Source of the DNA: Isochrysis galbana
Taxonomy: Eukaryota > Haptophyta > Isochrysidales > Isochrysidaceae
Direction: 5' to 3'
Length of the DNA stretch: 64,000 bases
NCBI GenBank assembly: GCA_018136815.1
Contig: CM030936.1
Coordinates: 5,789,685 to 5,853,684, forward strand
A model generated the notes under the pieces. The model did no database searches. It had not been told where the DNA came from and saw only the letters and a program-made list of their open reading frames with translations. Positions 39,571-50,305 of this stretch are shown here, piece by piece; the first letter of the stretch is position 1; every line of letters starts with the position of its first letter. Position numbers and translations under genes: made by a program.

Positions 39571-40947
39571 TATATTGGGTTTAAACAAGAAAAGCAAACG
39601 TCGCGCTACATCGGAGAGTGGAGAGTGAGAGTGGAGAGTCAGAATATTTTTTTCATTAGAAGGGGCGGAGATTTCCCCCCGCCTTTCCCTTTCCCCCCTC
39701 GCAATCCGAAGTGGGAGCAGAGCACTGGCGACCGAACCATTGTGACAGGCCGACCGCCTTCCCCGCGCTCCAGCAAGAGCGTGGCCCGCCAAAAAAATTC
39801 GCTTGAAGGTGACTGCTACGCACGCCTGCTATGTGCTATGTGCACAGTGCACGCTCCCCTCACTCACTAATTTTTAGCAAATTTTTATGGGTCGCGGCGC
39901 GGCAAAGGAACGGGACTAGCGCTCACTCAAGACAGGACTCCCTGCCGCGGCAAGCGCAAGCACCCTTCCCCCTTATGCCACCCAGCTCTTCACTAGCTTT
40001 CTATCTACCTGCGCTAGCCGGAGCGCCCCTCCCTCCACACTCAGACAGCCCCCCACGCCAGGATCCTGTTCTGGTCTCGCAGGCAAGGGGGCCTAATGGG
40101 AGGGTGAGGAGCTGTCGCATCCGCGATCGACTTCGGGCCTTCTGCTACTTCGTGCGTCTTCGTGCTTGATCGTGCTTGTTCGCCGCGGAGTTTTACTCGT
40201 ACCTTGTAGGACTCTTCATTCGTAATTCGCCCATCGCTCCTTGCCGCCGCGCCCCTTTGTGGCCTGTCTCGCCCCTGTTTCGCTCCTTCGCACCTTGGGC
40301 CTTGCTCTCTCTTTGGTCCCTCCTTGCTGTCGTTCCCCCGCGCCTGCCCTCGCCTTTGTCGTAGGTGTTCGTTGCTGAGGACTTTTCCCCAGCGCGAAGC
40401 CTACCCTCTCGCCCCTTTCGTTTTATGCGCGTAGATTCCCTCCTTCCTCCTTACTTTCTACATATATTCGTTCGCCGTAACCGTCGTTCGCAGTCGGCTC
40501 TTCCGTCACATCGTCGCTCTCTCGTCGGCTTTCTCTTCCTTGTTTCCTTCCTTCCGTGTCTTCCCCGCCCAAGTAAGTGGGGAAAGATACGTTAGTGTAA
40601 AAAAAAATCTTCTTAAACATCCCCGCTACATGTGCGGCGTGAGGCAGCGTGCTAGTGACCCTCCCTTCTACCCAACCCTAACCCTTATCGACCCCCTTCC
40701 CCTTCCCCAGTTCCCTCTTTAGCGGAGAAGCCGGTTCCGGGGAGGAAAAAAGATACGTGAGTGTATGGAGATGTTCGGTGAAAGTTGAGTGTGCGTGTCT
40801 TGTGATTGTTGTCGGTCTGGTCGGATTGGTATCCTGGCGGCCTCTGTCGTCCACGTCTGCCGCTCTCTCGCTCCTCGCTCCCTCGTTCCCTCGTGCTCTC
40901 GTTCCGCTCTACGCCCCCGTTGTAACAAGCAATCTTACAACACCGAC
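39571..40947. other. Spacer with repeat scraps
   Basis: No gene recognised. GGGGAAAGATACGTTAGTGTA (40579) and a close variant (near 40740) occur 160 bp apart; the first is followed by an A9 run and TCTTCTTAA, recalling the LINE head. 40780-40920 is CT-rich. Confidence 0.35.
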
Positions 40948-40955
40948 CAAACCGA

Positions 40956-42009
40956 TAGGGCCTGACAAGAGTTGCTCGCTCAGACCCCAAAGTTGCTCGC
41001 AAAAGTTGCTCGAAATAGGCCCCAAAAGGGGCAAAGTTGCTCGCAGAGTTGCTCTATGTTGCTCGGAGTTGCTCGTTCATTGTTCATTGCGCCGCGATCG
41101 CCGCGCCGCGTGCTGCCGGGCGTCAGCGCGGCGAGAGGGAATGCTCGGAACACTGCAAGGAACAGGATAGCGGCGCGGCAGCGGCGGGCGTTAGTTAGAA
41201 CGTTAGAACCCATGCACTTTTCATACATAAACAGCGCACTAATATTTACAGAAGACGCCAAGGGCAAATGAGCGACAACCTCGGCCTCGTGGCGACAGCA
41301 CTCGGCCACTCGGCCTCGCCGAGAAACTCGCCTGAGGTCAGAGCACACCTCTCCCCCCGAACAAGACACACGCGAAAACGACAGCGCGACAAGCGAAAGA
41401 CAACTCACCAACGACGAGACAACAGCAACAGCGTCCGCAAGACAGTTCCAACGGGCCACCCGGAGGCACAGGAGGAAGGCGAGAACAGACCACCGGGGGC
41501 CGGTGCACCCCGCCCGACCCCGCCCACCCCCGCAACCTGGGCCCCTAAGTAGAGCACGAGGGGAGACGCCGCAAGGCGGGAAATGAGGGAGAGGAAGGGA
41601 AATGGGCGTGGCTACAGTAGTTAACCCCATGGCCACGCGCGAGGCGAGAATTTTAAAAGGTTTTTTTTCATACATAAACATGATGTTTATATGAATAAGC
41701 AGAGGCAGAGGGGAGGAGGGCGTTCCGCAAGTAGGTGCTCTTCTATCGATCCACCGATGTTTATGTGAATAAGAAGAGGCAGAGGGGTTAAAGTTAAAGT
41801 TGCACGCTCGGCCTATCTATATCTATAGATCTAGGAGGGGTAGGTTGCTTCTTTAACTAACGGGCCTATCTGCTATGGGTAAGTTGCTAGGTAAGTTGCT
41901 CGAGTTGCTCAATGTTGCCTGTGGCCCTTAAAGTTGCTCAAAAGTTGCTCGCCCTCTCAAACACCCCAAAGTTGCTCAAAAAGTTGCCGGCAACTCTTGT
42001 CAGGCCCTA
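40956..42009. mobile_element. hAT-like non-autonomous element with GTTGCTC subterminal repeats, 1054 bp
   Basis: Perfect 20-bp terminal inverted repeats TAGGGCCTGACAAGAGTTGC and a perfect 8-bp target duplication CAAACCGA (40948-40955 and 42010-42017). Inside each end are about six copies of AGTTGCTC, in direct orientation on the plus strand, as hAT transposase subterminal binding sites often look. No transposase is encoded. The centre is occupied by a later retroposon insertion (41234-41664). Confidence 0.88.
41234..41664 (-). mobile_element. Short retroposon sharing the LINE 5' head
   Basis: Inserted in the hAT-like element and flanked by a 16-bp direct repeat TTTTCATACATAAACA (41218-41233 and 41665-41680). 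Read on the minus strand it starts with A-run, CCTTTTAAAATTCTCGCC and then about 185 bp matching the start of the LINE at 6078-6262 (CTCGTGCTCTACTTAGGGGC), after which it is unrelated. About 430 bp, non-coding. Confidence 0.8.
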
Positions 42010-42203
42010 CAAACCGACTCACTGCTTAGTCGCTCATGTCTGCCCGTTGTCCCGCTCGCCCTCGCCACTGCCCGCCATCCATCCTCCCGCCATTGAGGTG
42101 GATCCGCCCGTCCAACCCGCCAATTTCCAGAACACCGTGCCTTCCGCCGCCTACCTTCCGTCGCCTACCTTCCGTGGCATGGGAAAGAAGCAGTGAGAGT
42201 GTT

Positions 42204-43330
42204 TGGCGGTGAGCTAAGTCCACCGGCTTTTCCGAGTCAAAACAGCGCGCGCCCGGTGGAGGCTCGGTGACAAGATCTTGCGTCGCCCATTTGCGTTTAG
42301 TGACGATTTGCACGCCGTAGTTCCACCCCGATAGATCCCAGCACATCATCACGGTGATGGTTTCTTTGTTGCTGCCTGCGCTTTGGCGCACAAACTTCCC
42401 CTTGCGCTTTGCTACTTTTGGTCGCCTGCCTTTCTGCGGGAGGTCAAGCGGCTGAGGCGTCTCATCGCAATTCAAGAGGCGTCGTGGATCCTGGATGATC
42501 TATGAACACACGCGTGGACGAGGTACGAGGTGAGCGAGCGAACGAGCATGGCGCGGTGCAGCGGACTACTTAGGACCATTCACCTTAGTCTCAGCGTCCA
42601 TGATCCCAGCGTCTACGAGCTCGGCCTCGAGCCCAAACTTGCCGTAGAAATGATTCTGCACCACCTCATTGTTCCTCTTCCTCGACCTTCGTTCCTCTTC
42701 GGCTCGAGATACTCCTTCATCTATTTGGACACCGTGCGCACGCCACCATGGGTAAATCCTTTGGAAGAACCGATGCGCCAAGTCGTCCGGGCAGTTCACC
42801 ACGTCCCTCTCCTGCTTGTTGAGGGGAATGCTTCCAAGCCCGTACTTGCGCGCCTTGTTGAAGGCTGCCCGCGCTCGCAGCATCTCCCTGATCTTCACAG
42901 AGATATCGTGTCTGTTACGTGGCTGTTGCGCGTCTGCACAGGCAATAAGCCACTCACCCAGTTTGATGCGCTCATCGTTCGTGAGGAGCTGGGAGTGGTG
43001 GTCCCGCATGCCCTTGGCATCTGCGGACTTCTTCGCCAATGCTTGGCGAACCTTACCCTCTGTGGCCAAGGGGAAGTTCCCACTTTGCAGCGCTCGATGC
43101 GCACTTTCACCCGTCGCGCGGCAATGCTCGACTGCTTTGCGCACATCGTCGAGGATGGCAACGCGCTCCTTCGCCTGGAGGTCGCGGGCGGACTTCGTGT
43201 ACCCACCCTCCGGGCGCTTCCTGGCCGCGGCTGGCTTGCTAGTGGCCGCTGGCGCCATCGGCGTGCCGGCGTGCTGGCTGCGAAGCGGCGTTGGCTGCGA
43301 AGCGATAGCCTCTAGAGTACAAGTCTTCAA
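42204..43330 (-). pseudogene. Partial DDE transposase (pogo/CENP-B-like, Tc1-mariner superfamily)
   Basis: Two minus-strand exons: 43330..42584 and 42499..42204, split by an 85-bp GT-AG intron in phase 0; the first ATG is at 43258, though the frame is open to 43330. The N-terminal part is helical and helix-turn-helix-like (LLTNDERIKLGEWLIACADA, IPLNKQERDVV, LAHRFFQRIYPWW). Exon 2 starts IIQDPRRLLNCDETPQ, the first catalytic Asp of DDE endonucleases, then ETITVMMCWDLSGW. The remaining catalytic acids are missing because the sequence ends soon after, so it is truncated. No terminal repeats were found near it. It could be an inactive relative of the autonomous partner for one of the small elements, but hAT transposases are a different family. 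Confidence 0.7.
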
Positions 43331-43389
43331 TTTCTGGTGACGCGGACGCCATCACTATTATTAGATAAGAGAGTCACCTGTCGAGAGCG

Positions 43390-45538
43390 ATGGAGGGCCG
43401 CTCCGACGTCTCCGCCGAGGGCCTTCTCGAGGCTGGCGGCGGTGGTGGGCGGCGCGAGCTGAAGCGACTGCGCTCGAACCGCGTCCTCCTCGTCGTACGC
43501 TCCGCCGCCAAGCTCAAGGCTAAGGCGGCGAATGGAGGAGGGAGCAAGCGGGCCGAGCGGCGCAGCTTCGCTGCCGGCTCGTGGCTTATGCTGACAAAGA
43601 GCCCGCTGTACGTTCTTTTGCTGTGCGTGCCGCCGGCTCTCATCGCGCCCCACGTGGGCATGAGCGATGGAGCTATCTTTGCCCTCTCATGCTGCGCCAT
43701 CCTGCCGCTTGCCGGGCTGCTGGGCGACGCGACCGAGCAGGTGCGGACGGGCGCGGGGGGCACAAGTGGGAGAGCGAGAGGAAGGGAAGCAAGAGACTTC
43801 CGGTGAGCGCCCATGGAGATGCGGAGCTGGAAGAACGGTGAGTAGGTCGGCGCTTCTGTACGCCGAGTATGAGCGCGAGAATGGGTGTGCTCATGCGCCC
43901 CTCCACAGGTTGCGTACCACACTAACGAGACGCTCTCCGGCCTGCTTAACGCAACTTTTGGCAACGCCACCGAGCTCATTGTCGCCGCGTTCGCCTTGGA
44001 GAAGGGCATGCTGCACGTGGTACAGGTCTCATTGCTCGGATCCATCCTTTCAAACACCCTCTTGGTGCTGGGCTGCGCGTGCCTCGCTGGAGGTATTACT
44101 GCGAGGAAGCCAACATTCAACAAGACGGCTGGCGTCTCCAATGCTGCACTCCTGCAGATTGCCGTGCTCGGTCTTGAGGTGCGGACCAAATTATGCGCGC
44201 CCACTGCTTCGGGTGCTGCCCTTTGGTTTGACACATCTTTACATTTGTCGTCTTACTCCACGCTTGCATACACGCGGCGCGGTGGAACACGGCTAACTTG
44301 CGCATCAGCCATTTGTGACCGTGTGTGCCCGCCATGGCAACGCCCTTGCGTACCTTTGTGCAGATCCCAACGCTACTTTTCTACGTGCACGGTGACACGA
44401 CACCGAATCTTCAGCTGTCACGCTCCATATCTATCGGGCTGCTCTTTCTGTACGTACTGTACATCTACTTTCAGCTGCACACCCATCGAGACTTTTTTGA
44501 CGTGAGGCACGTGTGCCGGGCCATGCTAGGCTAGGCTCGGATGGGCCAGCATTGGCATCGAACGCGGATCGCGGCCAGGACGAGCGCACTTGCCTGCTTC
44601 CGCCCACCTCCTCACATGCTTAGCTGCGAGTCATCCTCCTTTTAGGCTCGGAGGGGTCAGCCTTGGCATCCGATGCGGATCATGCCCAGGCCAAGCGCAC
44701 TTGCTTGCGTCTGCCCGCCGCCTCACGTACTTAGCTGCGCGTCATCCGTCCTTTTTTGCAGGCGCCTAGCGTAGCGGAGCAGTCGATCCGCCTGAGCCGT
44801 CCGGGTAGTCTCAATAGGAGCCTCAACAAGCTAAGCAACGCCGCAACCTCTGACGACGACGATGAGGAGGAGCTCTTGTCGTTGTGGGGCGGGATCGGTT
44901 GGCTCGCCATGGCGACCGTACTGATCGCCATCATCTCAGAGGCTCTCACGGGGGCCTTGGAGGGCGCGGCCAAGGGTTGGGGCCTCACGAAAAGTTTCGT
45001 TGGGTTCTGCCTCCTGCCCATCGTTGGCAACGCAGCCGAGTACGCATTGCTCCGCTCACGTCCGGTGGATGTTTGATACGCCATGCTGATCGCCCGTGCC
45101 CTGCGAGGGGCCGCTTCGGCCTCGTCGCCTGACCTTGGCGTCGGACTTGTTGCGCCAGAAGGCGACGCAGTTCGCGCTAAGGCATCGGTGTTGCCGCGCT
45201 TGCAACCCTGACGCCCCACTTCTCACCCTGCTCGTGTGGCTTGCAGGCACTCCACTGCGGTGGTGGTCGCGTACAAGCAAAAGATGGATCTGGCGTTGGG
45301 CGTCGCGCTGGGATCGTCCACCCAAATCGCCCTCTTTGTGATCCCATTGATGGTTCTCATCGGCTGGGCTATCGGACAACCGCTCGACCTCTTCTTCGGG
45401 CCGTTCCCCACGGCCATCACCTTCTTGTCGTCATTGCTCGTCTTCATTGTTGTCCAAAATGGCGAGACGAATTGGCTCGAGGGGGCGATGCTTTTATTCA
45501 GCTATGCATTCATCTGCTGCTCGTTCTTTTACCTTTGA
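43390..45538 (+). CDS. CAX-type Ca2+(cation)/H+ antiporter
   Basis: Five exons: join(43390..43740, 43909..44178, 44364..44501, 44762..45039, 45247..45538), 442 residues. The two ion-binding repeats are clear: GNATELIVAAFALEKG in exon 2 and GNAAEHSTAVVVAYKQKMDL in exons 4-5, the latter reconstituted across a phase-2 junction. About eleven hydrophobic segments are visible; an acidic loop (DDDDEEE) lies between the halves, as in CAX proteins. The N-terminal ~60 residues are basic and Gly-rich (GGGGGRRELKRLRS), possibly an autoinhibitory or sorting segment. By family it exchanges cytosolic Ca2+ for H+ across the vacuolar or another acidic membrane. Intron 3 carries an internal tandem duplication. 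Confidence 0.92.
44532..44757 (+). repeat. Tandem duplication inside CAX intron 3 (two ~111-bp units)
   Basis: Units begin TAGGCTCGG at 44532 and 44643 and stay recognisable through GCGCACTTGC and CTTAGCTGCG to a pyrimidine-rich TCATCC end. Each unit carries its own pyrimidine tract followed by AG, so the first has a second potential 3' splice site near 44646. Confidence 0.75.
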
Positions 45539-46061
45539 GTACTGGCGGCGCGGCTTCTGACCCTATGCACAAAATGGCGTCGCTCTGTACCACTCGATGC
45601 GTGTCGTTTCGGATTAGTACACTCCAAGTCGAGTTGTTTTTCATATCAATCTTCTAAAAGCCGCAGGGCTAGGAGGCTGCTTTCCTAGGCCCGTCTTGGC
45701 AACTGGACTTGGCTGCCGCACGGGTGGGGGGAAATGGAGAGGGGGCGGTGGACCCGGGAGATAGTCCAGGTGGCAGGTGGACGTGTGCGTCTTGTTCTGT
45801 TGGCGCTCGGAGTCTCTCACGGCGGTCCGTCGAGCGCCGATCATGCAGAGGCAGAGGTGCACCCAAGACAAGCCTCCTTATTCCGCAGCCAACGACTTGG
45901 CCATACTTAAATGTAGCCGCCGTCGGATTTTATTCCATAGTCCGAGCCGATGAGTCCGAATTGTGTTTTGACCCTCGAGCCCTCGTTCTCTATCTCTCTC
46001 TCTCTTCGTTTTCTCGTGGGCACTCCCATCTCTACTCATCAGAGGTCAGAGGGGGTGCGTT
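45539..46061. other. 3' flank of CAX, no gene seen
   Basis: Presumed 3' UTR and spacer; the only simple repeat is a short TCTCTCTCTCTC at about 45990. Confidence 0.4.
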
Positions 46062-46225
46062 CCTAATAGGGCTGTCAGTCCGTAAGCTTACGGTGCTTTT
46101 GTCAGTACTAATATCAGCTTACACCCCTGTTACCTATTACAACTTCTAGTATCGCTCTTATTATTATTATACTTATACTTACTAATATCTAGGGGGTGTT
46201 CAGCGTGCAGCACGCGCGCCACACG
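46062..46225. mobile_element. Truncated relative of the 39-kb hAT-like MITE
   Basis: Begins CCTAATAGGGCTGTCAGTCC and follows 39084-39245 closely (AGTACTAATATCAGCTTACA, CTTCTAGTATCGCT, GGGGTGTTCAGCGTGCAGC), then diverges. The other terminal repeat is not present. Confidence 0.75.
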
Positions 46226-47751
<1,526 letters not shown>

Positions 47752-49109
47752 ATGGCCTCCTCCTCCTCTTCCTCCGACGAGCTCACTGAGCTGCTCGACC
47801 GCGTGCTCCGCATCGGCCCAAACCCGCGGCTTCCCATCATCATCCCCTACCGCCCTGACCCCGCATGGCTCTGGACTCGCTGGAGGGGCACCATCCTGCA
47901 GAGCACCTGGAGGCCCACGCTCTCCATCTTCCTCCTCGGACTCTCCTTCATCGTGGCAGTGCACAATGACGGCCGAACCTCGTGGCACTTCACCGCGACG
48001 CCCGATCAGGGACACGCCCTTGTCGTACGCCTCAAGGCGCTCGAAGGGATGTGGGGGTACATGCTCTCCTTCGCGACGTTTGTCATCTCGTTCTTCACCT
48101 CGCAGGCCTATGGATTCTGGCTCGCGAGCAAGGGGAATGTGCGCAAGATACAGGTGCGAGGCGAGCGGCAGAGCCTCCCTCCGCCAGCGAACCGCCCGAA
48201 TGGCCTCCCACCCGACCGGCTCACGCCCACAGGGCCGACTGAACGATCTGGGCATGCTCTTGGCCACACATGCCGAGCGCGACGAGACGGGGGTCTACAC
48301 GCGCAGGGCGGAAGAGCTGCTCGACTTTGTGGGACGGCAGGTGACGGCCGCGCACGTCCCCTCGCACCTCTCCTGCACCCGAGTCCTGCGAAGCCACGCG
48401 CCGCGTGCGCACCACTTGCACCCAATGACGCACTCCTGCGCCGATGCAGGTCCGCCTCTTTCACATGCTCTATTGGGCAAGCCAAGTCAAGCCCGCAAAG
48501 GGCGACTACTACACCTCGTCGCTCTCGCTCCTCCTCACCGACGACGCTATCGCAGGTCTCGTCAAGCGCGGTGCGCTCACGCAGAAGGAAGCCGATTTTC
48601 TCCTCAACTCCGGCCTGCCTGCGACCCAGCGGCCGGCTGCGGTGATGGAGTGGATAATCGCACGGACCGTGTCGGCGCGGCGCGAGGGCATCCTCTTCGG
48701 TGGCGACGGCTTCGAAAACGTCTTCCTCGACAAGGCATGTCTTCTGCGTGCCGTGTGCGCCACGCTGCCCGACGACCGCGATGCGCGAATGCCCCTCGCA
48801 TACGTCCACTTTGTCCAAATGCTCGTCGACACGCTCCTCGTCCTTGCGCCCTTTGCCCTTTACCCGCGGCTCGGCGACCTTTCAGTCCTGCTCGCCGCGA
48901 TGCTTACGCTCTTTTACCGCGGCTTCGTTGATCTGTCCAAGTCGTTTCTTGACCCATTCGGCAACGACGGATCCGTGGGCGAAAACTTTCAGGTAGACAC
49001 GCTCATCGGTGAAACTAACGCAGGCTCATACCGTTGGGTGATGGCTGGCGCGAAGCTCCCCTTCGCCGAATTCGAAGGGCTCGTAAACCGTGACAAGAAG
49101 AGAAAGTGA
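47752..49109 (+). CDS. Bestrophin-family anion channel
   Basis: Three exons, all junctions phase 0: join(47752..48153, 48233..48340, 48450..49109), 389 residues. The family pattern is visible: Trp-rich entry (WLWTRWRGTILQSTWRPT), transmembrane segments (LSIFLLGLSFIVAVH, MLSFATFVISFFTSQAYGFW, LVDTLLVLAPFALY, LSVLLAAMLTLFYRG), and the C-terminal signature FLDPFGNDGSVGENFQVDTL followed by IGETNAGSYRW, which lines the cytoplasmic Ca2+-binding and gating region of bestrophins. Bestrophins are pentameric chloride/bicarbonate channels; in algae and plants some sit in thylakoids. There is no obvious plastid leader (MASSSSSSDELTELL), so location is open. Confidence 0.88.
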
Positions 49110-49782
49110 GCTTGCTCGCTGAGAGCTGCCAGGGAGACCTGAGGCCAGAGCCGCCAGGGAGAGCTGGTGCAGGCGACGAGGGTGAAGAGCAACGGCATGG
49201 TATAGCCGGGCCAGTGCTCGCTTGAGGGTCGCGCTAGGTGTCACTGCAAGGGCCATGGCGGCACATAAGATGGAGCGCTGATGTGCTGCAGCCGCAGCCG
49301 CAATACCGACGTGATCGATTTGATGGTGGGGTTCCACGACCATAACTATCGTAGGTTAGTAGAAGCATAAGTATGATGAGGCTTAGAATAAGCGGTTTCA
49401 TTTAGGCGTTTAGGATTAGGATTGCCTGTCACGTTGCGTGTTTCATGGTGGTTTGGCCCGGGCAATTGGCAAGGACAAGAGTGCCAATAATGATATTATT
49501 GAGCGTTAATGCCGCAACTCTCACAGCCTTGCACCAACACGCCAAGCCATGACGCACATGATCGCACCAAATCCCAAGGAACAAACAACAAACAACAGCA
49601 ACAAAATAGGGCGGTCAAACAGTGATTTATTACTACTAACATGCGGGGGGGGGCTGCGTTTTTGGCCGTCCTCCGAAGCCCAAGAAAATCCTCCTGGGGG
49701 GCTGACCTGCCTCCAAGAAAAATTGCCGAGGAAAACGGTGGGTTTATCGCCCCCCTTGCCCCCCTCTGCACACGCGCTGGGA
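49110..49782. other. Spacer between convergent bestrophin and b561 fragment
   Basis: No coding signal. AACAAACAACAAACAACAGC-type A/C repeats at 49575-49600 only. Confidence 0.4.
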
Positions 49783-50203
49783 GGCGGCTTGCCTTCATTT
49801 GGTATCCTTTCCCTCCGGTTTACTTCTTACTTCCCCTGGAGCTGGAGTCTCACCCTACCATGAGCCCCCCCGCGAGCACCCCGAAGGAGAGGCCCAGGAG
49901 CACCACGTACGCGACGAGAACGGCGTCGCCTTGGCTCGGCATGAGGGCGCGTCCCGAGAGGGCCTGGTAGACGCCCACGCCGAGCACGGCGTAGCCCGTC
50001 CCCTTGTGCGCGACCCGCCACACGGCGCGGCGTGTGGTGCGGGCGCCGGGCGTGCCGCACACGAGCGCGTTGAGCGGCTGCAGCAGAGCGAGGGCAAAGG
50101 TGACGATCCCGAGCGTGTGATGGGGGTGCGAGAAGTGGCGCCCTCGGGGCACCCACGCGACGGCGAGCGCGACGCCGGCGGCGGCCACCGCAAGGCCGCT
50201 TCC
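49783..50203 (-). pseudogene. Last exon of a cytochrome b561-domain protein (5' exons not found)
   Basis: On the minus strand a pyrimidine tract and AG (50205-50204) open a 117-residue exon, 50203..49850, ending in a stop; about 67 bp of 3' UTR down to 49783 are shared with two other copies. It shows three hydrophobic segments and b561 haem-ligand style histidines: FSHPHHTLGIVTFALALLQP and WRVAHKGTGY. b561 proteins carry electrons across membranes, usually with ascorbate or with a DOMON domain. Upstream in the same strand lies only the methyltransferase fragment, so the 5' exons are lost or far away. It may be a truncated gene or the least decayed of the three copies. Confidence 0.7.
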
Positions 50204-50305
50204 CTGAGAGAGCGGGGGAGGGAGGGAGTGCGTTGTTGGTGTTTCCTCCTTTTGGGTGGGAGGGCCCGCATGGAGCGCGAGGAGGAGAGACACATGGCAC
50301 ATGGG

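Noticed and set aside
40958-42007. Reading the 41-kb and 58-kb elements as Tc1/mariner with TA duplications
   Set aside because: Both have longer perfect 8-bp direct repeats outside the TA, so TA belongs to the TIR and hAT fits better.
40956-42009. GTTGCTC arrays considered as a CRISPR-like array
   Set aside because: Units are only 7-8 bp, spacing is irregular, and they sit inside TIRs with a target duplication in a eukaryotic genome.
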